Positions 10,341 through 22,509 of a stretch of 64,000 nt of DNA are shown here, one piece after another. Position 1 is the first letter of the stretch; each line of letters opens with the position of its first letter. Both the position numbers and the translations under genes were made by a program. The notes under the pieces were generated by a model, which saw only the letters and a program-made list of their open reading frames with translations, was not told where the DNA came from and did not search any database. The stretch spans positions 2,046,001 through 2,110,000 of the forward strand of contig JAQFVV010012529.1 in assembly GCA_028023455.1 (NCBI GenBank), given 5' to 3'. Source of the stretch: Epiperipatus broadwayi (Eukaryota > Onychophora > Udeonychophora > Euonychophora > Peripatidae).

Positions 10341-11074
10341 TTTGATTATTAATTCTTAATACAAAGATTAAGTAATATTAAGATTCCATGATTGCTCAGT
10401 ATATATATATTTCTATTTGTGTGCAAGTGCTTACATGTTATAAAATTAATGCAGTTTTTTTTTAAAAATAATTTGATCCTCATGATATATATATGTAGAA
10501 AATTTATTATGCTTCCCCTTGATTATTCCAGAAAGTGCTGTTAAACTAATTAAAAATAAATGGATAATATTTGAATAGTTTCTTTTTTTTAAAATGAAAT
10601 ATTTATTTCATTGTAAAACTAATGTGTATACATATATTGATAACTGCACGGTAATCAAGTATGAGTATTTTGCTTTATGACATATCAAGACCATTTTGTA
10701 AAATGCATATTCTATAAACAAATTTTTTTTTTTCACTTTTAAAAATTTTATTGTTTAGATAAGATTGTTATTCTCAACAAACAATTATCAAAGATGGTTA
10801 TATCATTGAATCTTAATTATTAATTCAAAATGAACATTGAAATAGCAACATCATCCTGCCCTTATTCTATTACACCAAAAATGGTAACTCTTAGCATCTC
10901 TCACTTCAGCACCACCATCAAATTAATGTATTGCTAGTATATAATTATACATGTGACCAAAAGTATACACTTTTCCTATGTTATAACAACTGTCATTTGT
11001 GGCAATAGTAATACTAATAAAACTTTTCAAAGAAGTATTTGAGATTGTGAAGTCATTTGTCAATCCATTTAGTA
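10341..11074. other. AT-rich DNA, nothing recognised
   Basis: No supported feature up to the TG that starts the next LTR. Confidence 0.5.
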
Positions 11075-12118
11075 TGTTTCATACTAATATTTAAATTTGA
11101 ACCCAATAATTATATAAGTAAACAACATATTCATTGCTCTAGAAGAAAAGAGATAAGGCAAAGAAAATACATTTAGAGAAATATATTTGATAGTTGGCTA
11201 ATAAATAAAATTAGGTTTATTGAAAGAAAGTTAAACAAATTTAATATAAATAATAAGAAATATTTGCTTAAAATAAACATAGAAATTAGTTGCGTAAAAC
11301 AAATAATAAGAAATTTGCCTTGATAAATGATAAAAGAGATTTACTAATAAGAAAATATTCGTTTAACACAATCACAGTCAAAAAGACTAATTAAAAATAC
11401 CCGAGTGGAAAACAGACTGATTGGTGTCTGAGAAAATAAGATAGCTATCAAAAATTAAAACCAGAATACCAAGGGAAATCAGCGAGAGATATAAATAGCT
11501 TGTACAGAAAGTGCCAGGAATATTTTTTTTTGCCTTTGCGGATTGGCTTGCATGTTTATTGCAAACTATTTTAATTGTGAGCTGTTAGTACTGGGTATTT
11601 GGAGCCAGCTGGAGTTAGAATAGGGCTAGAAGAAGCCAGTGAGAAGCCATTCAAGAAGCAACAGGTCATTCATGTTCCTAGGGACACAATTCCAGAGACT
11701 GTGCATTTGAAGGTACCAACAGCTGGTTAGGGACTAAAACAGATCAGACAAATCTTTTTTTTTTATGCCTAATGGGCTCTATAGAAAGAAACATATAACA
11801 AACTGTGAGAGTATTTACTTGTTAAATTTGCACACAGCCAGACTTGAGTGATAGACTGTTGGAGTCAGAGTTCAAAACAATAGTAGTCTATATGCATATA
11901 TATATATATATGGATAAGGTTATTTGTCCTTGTGCCGAGAGAACAATATTAATGTTAATAATACTTTGTAGTGAAGTTAAGTGCTAAATTCATTTCAGTT
12001 GCCGTTAATGATCCCTTATTGTAATTTTTGTTGTTATTAAATTTTGTTTGTCATTAAATTCCTGTTTGTTACTCATTTTGTTGGTATTCATATAAAATAT
12101 ATATGTAAATACACAACA
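11075..12118 (+). repeat. 5' LTR of gypsy element 2
   Basis: Starts TGTTTCATACT like the 3' copy, then carries about 45 extra bases (11086-11130) that the 3' copy lacks. It then aligns through AAGGCAAAGAAAATA, GAGAAATATATTTGATAG, GGAGCCAGCTGGAGTTAGAA, GACTGTTGGAGTCAGAGTT and GTTAATGATCCCTTATTGTA to its end. Confidence 0.88.
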
Positions 12119-12123
12119 AAAGT

Positions 12124-12140
12124 TGGCACAGTCACCATCT
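12124..12140 (+). other. Possible primer-binding site
   Basis: TTGGCACAGTCACC, a few bases after the 5' LTR, begins with TGG, which would pair with a tRNA 3' CCA end. I cannot name the tRNA from memory. Confidence 0.4.
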
Positions 12141-12240
12141 CGAACCTAAGTATAGTGAAATAATTTTAAAGGCCAGTAATAAAGTAGAGAATCCATAATA
12201 GTGGAGATATTGCTTAGTCAGTTTGTAATAGGAGAATTCG

Positions 12241-12819
12241 ATGTTAGTAATGCAAGCCAGTGGCCATTGTATGCCACAATTAGAAAATTTACTTTTGTTA
12301 AAAGAGATTAGGGTTATAAAAGAAAGTCAGTGTCAGGTAGTAGAGAGAATGGAGAAGATAGAAAAAGGGCAGCAAGAACTAAGAGAATGGAAGTTTCAAA
12401 ATAAACAAGATGTGAAAGAAAAGGTTAAGGAAGTTGACAATAAAGTAAGAGAGCAAGAAGTAGGAGATATGACAGAGAATAGATCTAGACAAAACCTGTT
12501 CACTGATCTGGAGGGAAAGTGCGAAGAAGCTCTTAAAAAGGGAGTGGCCCATGAACTTGTTATAGAGGAAATGGCAACTTGTAGTAAAGAAAAGGATAGT
12601 ACAATTAAGATAGGAACAAATGATAGCAATTATAATATTGACAGTGCAAGGGAAAATGGTCAAACCAAGTTCTTGTTACAGTTGGAAGTCTGCAATAAAA
12701 AAGTAGATATGACAATAGATAACGGGTTGGATATCTCAATAATTTCCAAGGAGTTATGGAACCAGATTAAAGAAGAATATGGAGCCATTGAAATTCATAA
12801 ACAGCTATCAAAGCTATAG
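12241..12819 (+). pseudogene. gag-like segment with retropepsin remnant (gypsy 2)
   Basis: An open frame of 192 codons. Residues 25-75 are charged and heptad-like (VVERMEKIEKGQQELREWKF), predicting a coiled coil. Residues 143-190 match the retroviral-type protease: a KFLLQLEV lead followed by MTIDNGLDISIISKELW, where the catalytic D-[TS]-G reads D-N-G. The frame closes soon after. The capsid and zinc-knuckle regions expected between the coiled coil and the protease are absent, so this is probably a deletion product. The DNG change should abolish protease activity. Confidence 0.75.
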
Positions 12820-13179
12820 ATGTAAGCGGCAATGAATTAGGAATAATTGGCTACATGATAGTCTTTTATAAATACCACAATAAAACAGCTAATTTACTTA
12901 TATATATATATATATAGTCCAGACACAGATCAGTCCACTAATAGGGTGAGATTGGTTTAAAGAATTAGGAATAAATATTAACATGAATACAGTTACCAAT
13001 TTTCCTTGAATTATTCACAAAAGATTTAGGGCTGATAACATAAAATCCAGTGCTAATCAAATTAGTAGAAGAAGCCAACCCAATTATTTGTAAAGCCAGG
13101 AAAATACCACTAGTGCAGAGAGAGAAAGTCGAGGAAAGGATCAGAGCCATTAGTGAATGAAGGCGTATTAACTCAAGTT

Positions 13180-13765
13180 GAATCAGTGGATTGGGCAATG
13201 CCGATAGTGGTTATCATGTAGTCAAGTGGCCAAATCAGAATCTGCAGTGATTACAGAGTCACAGTCAATAAATACTTAAATAGAGGGAAATATCCAGTTC
13301 CTGATGTAAGGGAAGTACTGGCTGGATCAACAAATGCAAAATTTTTTGCCAAGTTAGACTTAATTTTGCTTATCACCAGATCAAGGTGTCAGACAGAATG
13401 GCAGAAATATTAACTTTAACAATACCTTTCGAACTGTTCAGGTACAACAGAATTCCATTTGGAATCACAATGGCCCCTAAATTGTCCAAGTGAAAATAGA
13501 TCATATTTTAAATGAGCTAACTGGAGTGATATCATATTACAATGATATACTTATCACAGCAGCATTAGTAAAAGATTTAAGAGACAGACTTCAGATAGTG
13601 TTCCAAAGACTAAGTAGGTCAGGTGTTAAGCTGAATGAAGAGAAATGTGTAGGGCAAATTCAAGAATTAGTTTTCTTGGGACACATAATTTCTGACAAGA
13701 GGAAAAAACCTTGCCCGGAAAAAGATAAAGCAGTAACAATTGCAAGCATTTTTGGGATTACTTAA
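13180..13765 (+). pseudogene. Reverse transcriptase remnant (gypsy 2)
   Basis: A first frame reads WAMPIVVIM, stop, then SGQIRICSDYR and YPVPDVREVLAGSTNAKFF, then AKLDL with the first catalytic Asp. After a frameshift come AYHQIKV and NRIPFGITMAPKL. After another break the open segment 13490-13765 gives VISYYNDILITAA, where the YxDD box reads YNDI, so a catalytic Asp is lost, followed by GVKLNEEKC and LVFLGHIIS. The block order is exactly that of Ty3/gypsy RT. Confidence 0.9.
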
Positions 13766-13769
13766 CTTT

Positions 13770-14515
13770 TTCAAGCCTTTTCTAGAAAAGAAAGCAATGG
13801 CAGCCAAACCATTATATGATTTACTGAGGAAAGGTCAAAAATGGCAATTGATGCAGATACTTGACTTAGTGTTTGAAAAGGCAAAAGCACTATTGATGTC
13901 AGACCGCTTTTAGTCCATTTCAATAGTGACAAAAAATTGCAAATTACTACTGATGTGTCAGAATACAGGATGAGAACAGTGTTATCCCACCCCAGTGACA
14001 AGGGAGAAAGAACAGTGGTGTATGCTTCATGCACATTTACTAGAGCAGAAAAAAATTCAAATCAACAAACATTGGCCATGGTTTTTGCACTGAAAAAATT
14101 TCACCAGAATATATAGAGAGAAATTTTGGAAATATTCACAGACCATAAACCATTACTGGGCATTTTGATTCACAAATTAGTGCCAGAATGCATAAGTCCA
14201 AGGATGTTACGTTGGTGGAATATGTTGGCTGCATATGATTACCAACTAAATTATAAAAAAGAAAAAGAGATTACACATACTGATGCTTTATCAAGATGCC
14301 CGCATAAATTAGAGCCAGTAAACACTGAAATAGAGGTAAATTATATAGATAATATAAAGTCTAAGAGAATAAATAGTGAAACAGTCGAACAATGGACAAA
14401 ACCAAATCAAGGATACCAGATGCTAGTTAAAATGGATATGATAAGGTTTGCCGAAGACAAAATTGTCTTGTTTTGGGCTAACAAGGAAAAATTATCAGTA
14501 TGTAAGGCTGCATAA
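13770..14515 (+). pseudogene. RNase H remnant and connector (gypsy 2)
   Basis: Frames read KPLYDLLRKGQKWQ, LQITTDVSEYRMRTVLSHPS (first acidic residue, TDAS-like), VVYASCTFTRAEKN, ALKKFHQNI and, from 14126, EIFTDHKPLLGIL, followed by RMLRWWNMLAAYDYQLNYKK and ADALSRC-like THTDALSRC. These are the standard gypsy RNase H blocks, with a stop after HQNI and a frameshift. The 129-codon open frame then runs into the spacer before integrase. Confidence 0.88.
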
Positions 14516-14539
14516 TAATGGGGGATAAAATGGTGACAC

Positions 14540-15540
14540 CCCCTATAGAATGAAATATAGTTTTAGAATTACTTCATAAAGGCCATCCAGGGGTAGTGCG
14601 AATAAAAGCATTAGCACGTAGCTACTTATGATGGCCAAAAATAAATACTAACATAGAAAAATACATAAAAGTGTGCACTAAGTATCAAAAGGAGATTATG
14701 CTGCCAGCAAAACATTATACATCATGCCAAAGACAACTAGACTGTAGGAAAGACCTCATATAGATCACACTGGCCCAATTGCAGGGAAATTAGATTTTAA
14801 TAATAGTGGATGCTTTTTTGAAGTGGACTGAATGCCATGAATTGAGAAATACCAGTGCAGAAGAAACAATCAAATGCTTCAATAAACTTTTTGTGATATG
14901 GGGATTACCAGAGACTATATTGTCTGATGACATGGCAGGTTTCACTGGTTACTCACTACAGCAAATCAAAAAGGCATTTAGAAAAAATAATGGCAGAAAT
15001 TTAGAAAATACAATACATGAGATAATGCTGTGACAACACTCAACATCTTTCACAGTAACTGGTTGAACTCCTACTAGGAAGAAGATTAGGAATGAGTTTA
15101 TCTTTAATCCACTCAAAAAACAATGGACCATGTTAAAACAAGTATAATATTTACGAAAATTCAAAATTCAAAGTGGAAATAGCAGTCAGGATTAGAGACA
15201 TGCTTTAAAAAACCTGAATTAAGGGAACTGTAGAAAAGATATTGTCTAATAATATATTAATTAAGGGCAAAAATGAATTGCAATATAGATGCAATGAAAA
15301 CCATGTTAGGGCCCAGGAAACTATCAACATGATTTTGAAGATATTAAAACAGGAGCAGAAAGGAAAATGTGTCCCCCAAGATTGAAGTGCAAGAAAGCCA
15401 CTACACAACAGAAGAAAGAACAATGGAAGACAATAAGTCAGATCCATGGATAGAAGAACAGACAGAAGCAAAAGATGCACTGAAAGCGAAGGAGAAATCA
15501 CCCAGGCCAATTTGCGAAAACCAAAGACCTACTAAATTAC
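14540..15540 (+). pseudogene. Integrase remnant (gypsy 2)
   Basis: LLHKGHPGVVRIKALARSY, a stop, then WPKINTNIEKYI and KVCTKYQKE form the HHCC zinc domain with the last Cys changed to Tyr. LIIVDAFLKWTECHEL holds the first catalytic Asp and IWGLPETILSDDMAGFTG the second, with the usual N of DNG replaced. The third block is lost around 14960-15060, where a deletion seems to join directly to a late segment (LLLGRRLRT-like). The remainder to about 15540 is basic and frameshifted, as expected for the integrase C-terminus. Confidence 0.85.
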
Positions 15541-15576
15541 AAGATTAGGTCTAATCGTGTTAAATGTTTTTTTTCT

Positions 15577-15593
15577 GGAGTGGGGGTAGGTGA
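15577..15593 (+). other. Polypurine tract of gypsy element 2
   Basis: GGAGTGGGGGTAGGTGA ends three bases before the TG of the 3' LTR. Confidence 0.75.
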
Positions 15594-15595
15594 TA

Positions 15596-16604
15596 TGTTT
15601 CATACTCCAGAAAAAAAAAGAGCTAAGGCAAAGAAAATATATTTAGAGAAATATATTTGATAGATGGCTAACAGATAAAATTAAGACATATGACAGTAAA
15701 ATTAGTTAGTGTGTTATTGAAAGAAAATTAAACAAGTTTAATATAAATGATATGAAATATTTTCTTAAAATAAACAATAGAAATTAATTATGTAAAACTA
15801 ATATTAGGAAATCTGGTTTGATAAACAATAAGAAAGATTTACTAATAAGAAATATTTGCTTTACACAATCAAAGTTGAAAAGACTAATTAAAAATATCAG
15901 AGAGGAAAACAGACTGATTGGTATATGAGGAAATAAGATAGCGATCAAGAATTAAAACCGGAACACCCAAGGTAAATCAGCTAGAAATATAAATAGCATG
16001 TACAAAAAGTATGAGGAGGTGTTTTTTTTTTTTGCCTTGGCAGATTGGCTTGTGTGTTCATTGCGAACCATTTTAATTGTGAACTGTTAATACTGGGTAT
16101 TTGGAGCCAGCTGGAGTTAGAACAGGGCTGGAAGAAGGCAGTGAGAAACTGTCTGAGAAACAAGAGATAGTTCATGCACCAAAGGGAAGCAATCCCAGAG
16201 ACAATGCCTCTGAAGGTATCAATAGCTAGTTAGGGACTAAAGCAGATTACACAGATCTTAATTTTGTTTTTTTATATCTATTGGGCTCTATAGCAGGAAA
16301 AGAATGAACTATGAGTATATTCATTTGTTTACAAGCAGACTTGAGCAATAGACTGTTGGAGTCAGAGTTTAAACGAATAGTATTCTATACATATATATAT
16401 ATTGATAAGATTCTTCATGAGCCAAGCAAACAATATGCTGTTAATAATACCTTATAGTGAGGTTAAGTGCTAAATTCATTTTAGTTACCGTTAATGATCC
16501 CTTATTGTAATTTTTGTTGTTATTAAATTTTGTTTGCCATTAAATTCCTATTTGTTATTCAGTTTGTTGGTATTCATATAAAATATATATGCAAACACCC
16601 AATA
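15596..16604 (+). repeat. 3' LTR of gypsy element 2
   Basis: Partner of the 5' LTR, beginning TGTTTCATACTCC. It keeps an internal GACAGTAAAATTAGTTAGTG block (near 15690) missing from the 5' copy. The outer end was placed at the loss of similarity after ATATATGCAAACACCCAATA. Confidence 0.88.
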
Positions 16605-18340
16605 CCATTTCCCATTTCTTAGCTATGTATGTTATTCTAGTCAAATCCTGGGCAAGAGTTTTGATAAACTTATTCCTGGCCATTATTTGTGAATTAATCC
16701 ACATACATGACAATGAGATATCATGACCACAGGAAAAATAAAATAATTATGGTATTTAGTTGATTGATTATATGTGTAAATAAATAAAAAAGGTATGTTG
16801 CCTATATAGGTTTGCAACTTGTGGAGACATATTTTAAATCCATCATGTCAATATAATTAGACTATTTTTGCTGTATTGTTTAAATATAGTAATAAGTAAA
16901 GATGTGTGTATGGTCAAATTTTTGTTGGCTTAAAAAATAAATAAATAATTCTATTGTTATTTTTCATGTAAGTCAAACATCTGTATGCCTCAGGACATAA
17001 ATTTGTTTTGTGATATATAATAATAACCATGGAATAGATATGTCTGTGTTTTGGTGTATATTTTACTGCTTGCTGTCATTATTTGGATTATGCCAATGCA
17101 GTACAATAAAAATAGCAGTAGTTTGTATAAATAATGTTTAATAAGACTTTGCATGTAACTTCTGCAATTCGCATTTGCACTTACATTATACTGTGGGCAG
17201 ACAATATTTAATTCAAAATTTCATTTAAATGTATTTTGTTTTATTTATCACCTGACTTATAATTAAAGCATTTAAATGATATCAATTTTCTATTGATTAT
17301 AATATATCCAAAATTACATCAATATATTTATATCTCATATATGTATCCAATTAATATGCATATGTATGCTAAAACAGTATAACATCTAAACATATTAATA
17401 AAATAGTATATCCCATTGTGGATGAATAATAAATATTTAACTGCTTAATTATTCTGATAGTAGGATCACTTGCAATCTCTTCATAATTTATTTAACAGTC
17501 ACTTTATTATTGATTAGAAATTAGACTGGCACTTCAATAATTTGTGATGGAAAATTCAGTTTCATGTCTTTGATTTATCTTTCATTTGATGATGATCCTT
17601 GCATTTACTTTCAGAAGCCATTTCATTATTTAATTCTGCAGAAACCATACATCTCATTTCACAATGTTCGTGATATTTGTTATTATATATTCTTAGTTTA
17701 CTTGGCAATGATAGATAATTATGATTTAATTTACTTTCAAAGGAAAGAGGAATTTATATATAGTTAGCAATAACTAATATTTATCCTAGTTATTCCTTAT
17801 TTTAGAATACTTTAGAAATAACTAGATTTTTATTGAATTATTTGATCAAACTTTTGGCAGTTTTTCACAATGCTCTGTTTTAAAACAAATGAGCAAGCTA
17901 TCAGTCACTGGGAAATCACATGGTCGATTTAAGTTTTTTTATATACTTTAAAAAAAAAGATCACTCTTAATTTTTGCTATTTGATTTTTAATGTTCTTTT
18001 TAAATAATAATTATAATAACTGTCTCATGTATTCATCTCAAAATGTTTTCCATTATATGTCATGAGAGAAATTCTGAATCTGTATTAAATCATATTAAAT
18101 ATGTGAAATGGTCAGACTTAGCATAGTTCATTTATTTACATTTTGTTTGTTTATTTATTCTCATAAATTACACAGGCACCATCTGGCATTAAGCATCAGG
18201 AAATAAACTAACACATGTATATTTAAAACAATATTTTATTCAATATAATAGTGTGACCATTACCCAGTCCTATTTGAAATACGGGCTAAATTGCAGAGAA
18301 CATAAGTTACTCCCTGTGAATGATGGTAGACCACACAATC
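16605..18340. other. AT-rich DNA, nothing recognised
   Basis: The open stretch 17564-17767 has no motif or codon structure that I can support. No RNA gene or repeat was recognised. Confidence 0.5.
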
Positions 18341-18490
18341 TTACATAAACAAAATAACAAATTATGCAATAATAATTTATTTGCGCTTATTAATTGATGT
18401 ACAATTTATTTTCTTTAATAAAATGAACAATCATGTAATAGTAATTTATTTACAAGATATAATTGATAAGCAATTTTTTTTTTTAACAAA
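18340..18490. repeat. Short local duplication
   Basis: Two imperfect copies of a segment of about 90 bp share AAT(T/C)ATG(C/T)AATA, AGTAATTTATTT-like and ATTGATAAGCAATT-like words. The origin is unknown. Confidence 0.45.
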
Positions 18491-19785
18491 GTCCTTTAAT
18501 CTTTATATATCATAGTATTAATATATTCTTAGATAATATAACATATTCACCATACCTTTAATCCTGACTTCAATAAACTTAAATATAATTCTATGCACTT
18601 ATTCAAATCACATGTCTTTTAGTACTTACACATGCATATGCTCTATATGGGATAGTCATCAATACTATCTTTATTACAATAATCATAAGGAATGCTCTTT
18701 TGGTCCTAACTCTAACTGATTAAACTTTCTATACAATAATTATATGAAGTGGCCTTTGATCCTAAACCTAATTTAATATTACTACAATTTATACAGAGAT
18801 GACTCATCCTGAGATTGATCCATAACTCATTAAACTGGTAGGAATGCATTCTTTCATATGAATGTAAACATATGTAAACTATTAAACATTGAACAAATAA
18901 CTATGCATATATAAATCCTTATACATGAAATTTAATTTTCAGTAATCAAATGTAAGTTTGACTACGAATGAATGAGATTAATGGAAATAATTACATGTTA
19001 ACTACAGTTATTTAAGATGTAGGCAATTTATATGTGTGCATTGCGTTTACATGATTATCATTATTTCTTTATCCTTTTCTCTTATTAATAATTTATATCA
19101 AATTCATAAATTTAGCATACATATGTGATATATAATAATTTTTTTTCTTTTTTTAAAAAATAATTTTAACAAGTAAAGAGAAGTTATTAGAAATTCATTT
19201 TTTTTAACTGACAGTTTCTTTTAAATAATACCCAGATAATAAACCTTACTTACAAATTCATATTATTTAAAATAAAATACAAATCAGACTTTAAATATAA
19301 GACTCACTAAAACAAAATAATTGTCATTTACTTTTTTTCTGACAAATATTAAAGTCATTTAGGTTTATATAGCCTTCTAATTTCTAGCTACCATTTAAAT
19401 AAGCGTTAATTCTTCATATCTTCCAGAGTTATTCAAAATATTCAAAAGTGTGCCTGATTAGGTCTAGCTAATTGTTAGTAATGACTCTTTTTTTTCACAA
19501 AGCATAGTGAAAATCCTGGGATTTGAATGAAGTAATATCCCAATCTAATCAAGAGAAAAGAAAAACTGATTTTTATAAGAAGAAAAATTACTTCTCTTTT
19601 TGCACCCTTATTTCAGTTTCTTTTTTTTAAAACCAAATTTAAAATCATTTTGCATAGAAGAAAACAAATTATTATTTTTTTAAAAATGAATAATGGATTA
19701 TTCATTTCATATATAATTATTAATAATAAATTGAGAGCATACATTTACATATGTAATTACTGTGTGTGTGTTTAAGCCAATAAAT
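18491..19785. other. AT-rich DNA, nothing recognised
   Basis: No supported coding or RNA feature. Confidence 0.5.
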
Positions 19786-20166
19786 ATCACATGATCACCA
19801 TTTCCTATGCTTGTTTACACCTGTTATTAAAACAGGCAAAACTCTATACATATTTCCACTCAGTGCAAGCCAGAGTAATTAATGGATGCCAGAAGGCTTG
19901 TGCATAAAATCCCCATATAGTGCCTACTCATCCAGTATCCTCAGATTAGTTTCTGGCTTGTGGCCTTTGTCATTGAGGAGCCTTGAATCTTGCAGTGCTC
20001 TCAGATCCAAGGCTCCTCACTGACGAAGGCCACAAACTAGAAACTAGTTTGGGGATATTGGATGAGTAGGCTGCACAAGCCTTCTGGTATCCATTGATTA
20101 CTCTGGCTTGCACTGAGTAGCAATATGTATAGAGAGTTTTGCCTGTTTTAATAACTGTGTGTTCAT
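19786..20166. repeat. Inverted dimer of hammerhead repeat family 1
   Basis: Two family 1 units face away from each other around about 19995. The left arm is in minus orientation, the right arm in plus. Shared blocks include ACAGGCAAAACTCT, TGCAAGCCAGAGTAAT, GCCAGAAGGCTTGTGCA, GCCTACTCATCCA and GAGGAGCCTTGA. The left ribozyme is mutated in its core (ATGACAA for CTGACGA). The right copy is annotated separately. The whole could fold into a long hairpin when transcribed. Confidence 0.88.
20004..20066 (+). ncRNA. Hammerhead-like ribozyme, family 1, plus copy
   Basis: Core CTGACGA (20020-20026) and GAAA (20040-20043) are present. Helix I pairs ATCCAA (20005-20010) with TTGGAT and CTCA with TGGG around internal loops. 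Helix III is the self-complementary ACTAGT, followed by T at the cleavage position instead of C. Helix II is weak here because its 3' strand reads ACTA instead of GCCA. Probably inactive. Confidence 0.55.
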
Positions 20167-20204
20167 TCATTCACATTTAGTCAAAAAAAAAAACCAAAAA
20201 ATAT

Positions 20205-20375
20205 ATTTTTTTATGACCACAATTTGAGTTGGTGTATTTAAGCTGAAATAAAAATTAAGGAATGTGTGTCCATAAATTAACTAATTCAATCACTATTTTT
20301 AAAACTAGTGATGTATGACTTTTCCAGCTTATATTTCAATTGAATATACCAACTGAAATTGTAGTCTACAAAAAA
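20205..20375. mobile_element. MITE-like palindrome, family M, copy 1
   Basis: GACCACAATTTGAGTTGGTG at 20214 returns inverted as CCAACTGAAATTGTAGTC at 20350-20367, with AAGCTGAAATA / TATTTCAATTG and TTCC / GGAA blocks inside. It shares AATGTGTGTCCATAAATTAA with the element at 23745. No coding capacity. Confidence 0.65.
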
Positions 20376-22370
20376 AATTTTTTTTGATAAACATTTTTAC
20401 TAAAATATTAAATATACATATTATTTTTTATATCTAATAAAAAGATTTTAATACATTTATATATAGAGAAAATTATGTGTAAACATCTAAAAATACATTG
20501 TAATTTAAAATATAATATAAATGCTGTATAGAATATTTTATACAATAGACAGTTGTTTTATTATACTGCTCAGTATCTAAAAACATTTGTAACAAACTGT
20601 TTTTAAATCATTTCCTCCATTATTTTTATTAATTTATTTTTGTATCTAAAAAAATGTAATAAAATTAATGAAATAAAAAAAAAACTTCTAAATAATAATG
20701 ATAAAAAACAGAACATGTCAGTGATTAATCATTATAATATTAAAATTATATGTACATGTGCCTATACTTTTTGCATAAGAATAATTAAAATTGGTGATTA
20801 AAAAAAAAGATAACAGTTTGAGGGAAATGGTAACCATATTGGATTTTTAAAGAATTGTATAAGACACGATTTTTAAGATAACTTCAATTAGCATTTTGGA
20901 AAAATAATGTTATCAGAAAGTTAAAATACCGAAGAATGTAATAAAGCTAAAAAAATATGATCGTTATAACATTTTTTAAAATTATTATTTTTATATTTCT
21001 TCAAAATTTCTCCATTTTAATAGATAAATTTTATTTATATTTTAATGAAAATAGGTTCATTACATTCTTCATAAAATTTCCAATAAAGTGACATGTAACA
21101 TGACTTATCTAAGACAATTCATTAATATAAAACATAAATAAAAATAGAATAATTGATACCTTTCATTTTTCTAAGAACAATACATTTTTCCTTATAGGTA
21201 CCTGCTTATAAATAACGAAGAGAAAGTAGTAGAGATGAATAAGTTTGTCTAAATATTCTTCAGACTAAAAATGGTCTAGATTCAATACAAGGTATAGATA
21301 AACAGAAAAGAAAATGTTTATATTTAATGCAATGTAGAATATTAACAGTAATAATAATGTTCTTTTTTAAATGTCTTTTATGTTGTGAAAAAGGATTTTA
21401 TTTTATTAGAATTTATCTAAAATATAAAATCACATGATTACTGCAAAATGATTGCTTACAAAGAATAAAATGTTACTGAAATTATGCAGCAAAAGAGTAA
21501 ATATATAAATAAAAATGCAGATATATTTTATCTAACAGAAATATTCACAACTCATCCTCTTCTGATCAAAATCAAGGCATTTATACAGAAAGATGCTGGA
21601 TAGAACTAGCTCATCAGTCAACATTCCTGAAGTTAAATGAGATTAGGTTTAAAGAGGGGCATTGCCTATCTCAATTTTAGTTGATAAGGAGTAAAATAGC
21701 CTCTTTGAGCATTTTTGCTATGTGATTATTACTTCACATAGTAATAAAGCTTTCAAATCTATTTTTAAGGTAGACTACACAACACTTTCTTATTGCTTGT
21801 TGTAAGACTACTGAAAGCATAGCTTGAGTACGGATACTGGATAATATAAAAAAGTATTTTTATCTATGTACAACTCCTTATGGTGCACATCCATTATGGC
21901 AATATGTAGAGACCCACCATTTGAACCCCCTCTTTACTAATTTTGAGTGGTCATATTGTCGCATTGTATTATGATCAGTAAATTTATTGATTGCTCAATC
22001 AACTACTACTTATATATGCATCTGATATGAAGTTTTGAATTTTTTGTTGAACTGGTATTATATATACAGGCCTAATTTTATATATTAAATCAAAGTCTTT
22101 TGGTATCCAGCATTTTTTTATTATTATTTGAAATGCAGGCATGATAATAAATTATGAAACCTATTGTGGGTCATTATGTCTGCAAAATAAAATTGTGTGA
22201 AAGGTATGTCTCAGTATGAGTACCAAATATTCCTCAATTGAACTAAATGGATCTTACAAGAAATTTATTATTATAGCAAAAAAAAATAATTGATGATTTG
22301 ACACATTTTTTTTATTGGCATATTTGTAGTCATAAATAAAAAGTTAAATAAAAAAATATAAAATTTATTA
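20376..22370. other. AT-rich DNA, little recognised
   Basis: Around 21540-21960 base composition is more even and may hold an old repeat or a regulatory block, but I see no open frame, RNA fold or family match. Confidence 0.45.
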
Positions 22371-22375
22371 CTCAC

Positions 22376-22498
22376 ATGTAATGAGAGGAAACTTCAGGCC
22401 TGGTGATTTGTGAAAAGCCCTATACCAACTTGCTCTTTCCATCAAGTTTGGTGGCATTTTCACTTGTCTAGATAAAGAGTCTGATATACCATTAGCTT
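22376..22498 (-). CDS. Candidate internal exon of an unidentified gene
   Basis: On the minus strand, 123 bases (41 codons) stay open between an AG acceptor (ACTTACAG, 22499-22506) and a perfect GTGAGT donor (22370-22375). The peptide has ordinary, non-repetitive composition, including DSLSRQVKMPPNLMER and then ASWYRAFHKSPGLKFPLI, unlike the random AT-biased translations around it. If the donor is not used, the frame stops three codons later. I do not recognise the protein. The acceptor lacks a clear pyrimidine tract, which weakens the call. A real exon here would be a gene antisense to pyruvate carboxylase, or a sign that the carboxylase intron ends earlier than I think. Confidence 0.35.
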
Positions 22499-22509
22499 CT
22501 GTAAGTACC

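Larger units (their letters stand above)
11075..16604 (+). mobile_element. Ty3/gypsy LTR retrotransposon 2 (decayed, near full length)
   Basis: Two LTRs of about 1 kb enclose 3.5 kb with gag/protease, RT, RNase H and integrase traces in the Ty3/gypsy order (integrase last). A purine tract lies just before the 3' LTR. The internal region is short for the superfamily and the LTRs are long, which points to internal deletions, probably in gag. Stops and frameshifts break every domain, but motifs are easy to read, so it is younger than gypsy 1. A CCATTT word lies near both outer edges (11065-11070 and 16605-16610), but not flush with them, so I do not call a target-site duplication. Confidence 0.92.

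Noticed and set aside
12379-12663. Minus-strand open stretches opposite the gypsy gag-like frame
   Set aside because: Shadows of the plus-strand frame, hydrophobic and without motifs.
15205-15510. Minus-strand 101-codon frame near the end of gypsy 2
   Set aside because: It lies opposite the integrase C-terminal region and has the typical Leu/Ser-rich look of an antisense frame.
11065-16610. CCATTT as target-site duplication of gypsy 2
   Set aside because: The two words are not flush with the LTR ends (four bases off at the left) and six AT-rich bases are weak evidence.
20004-20066. Reading the family 1 palindromes as simple MITEs only
   Set aside because: The conserved CTGANGA/GAAA spacing, helix I complementarity and tandem monomers at 45777 are not explained by a plain MITE.
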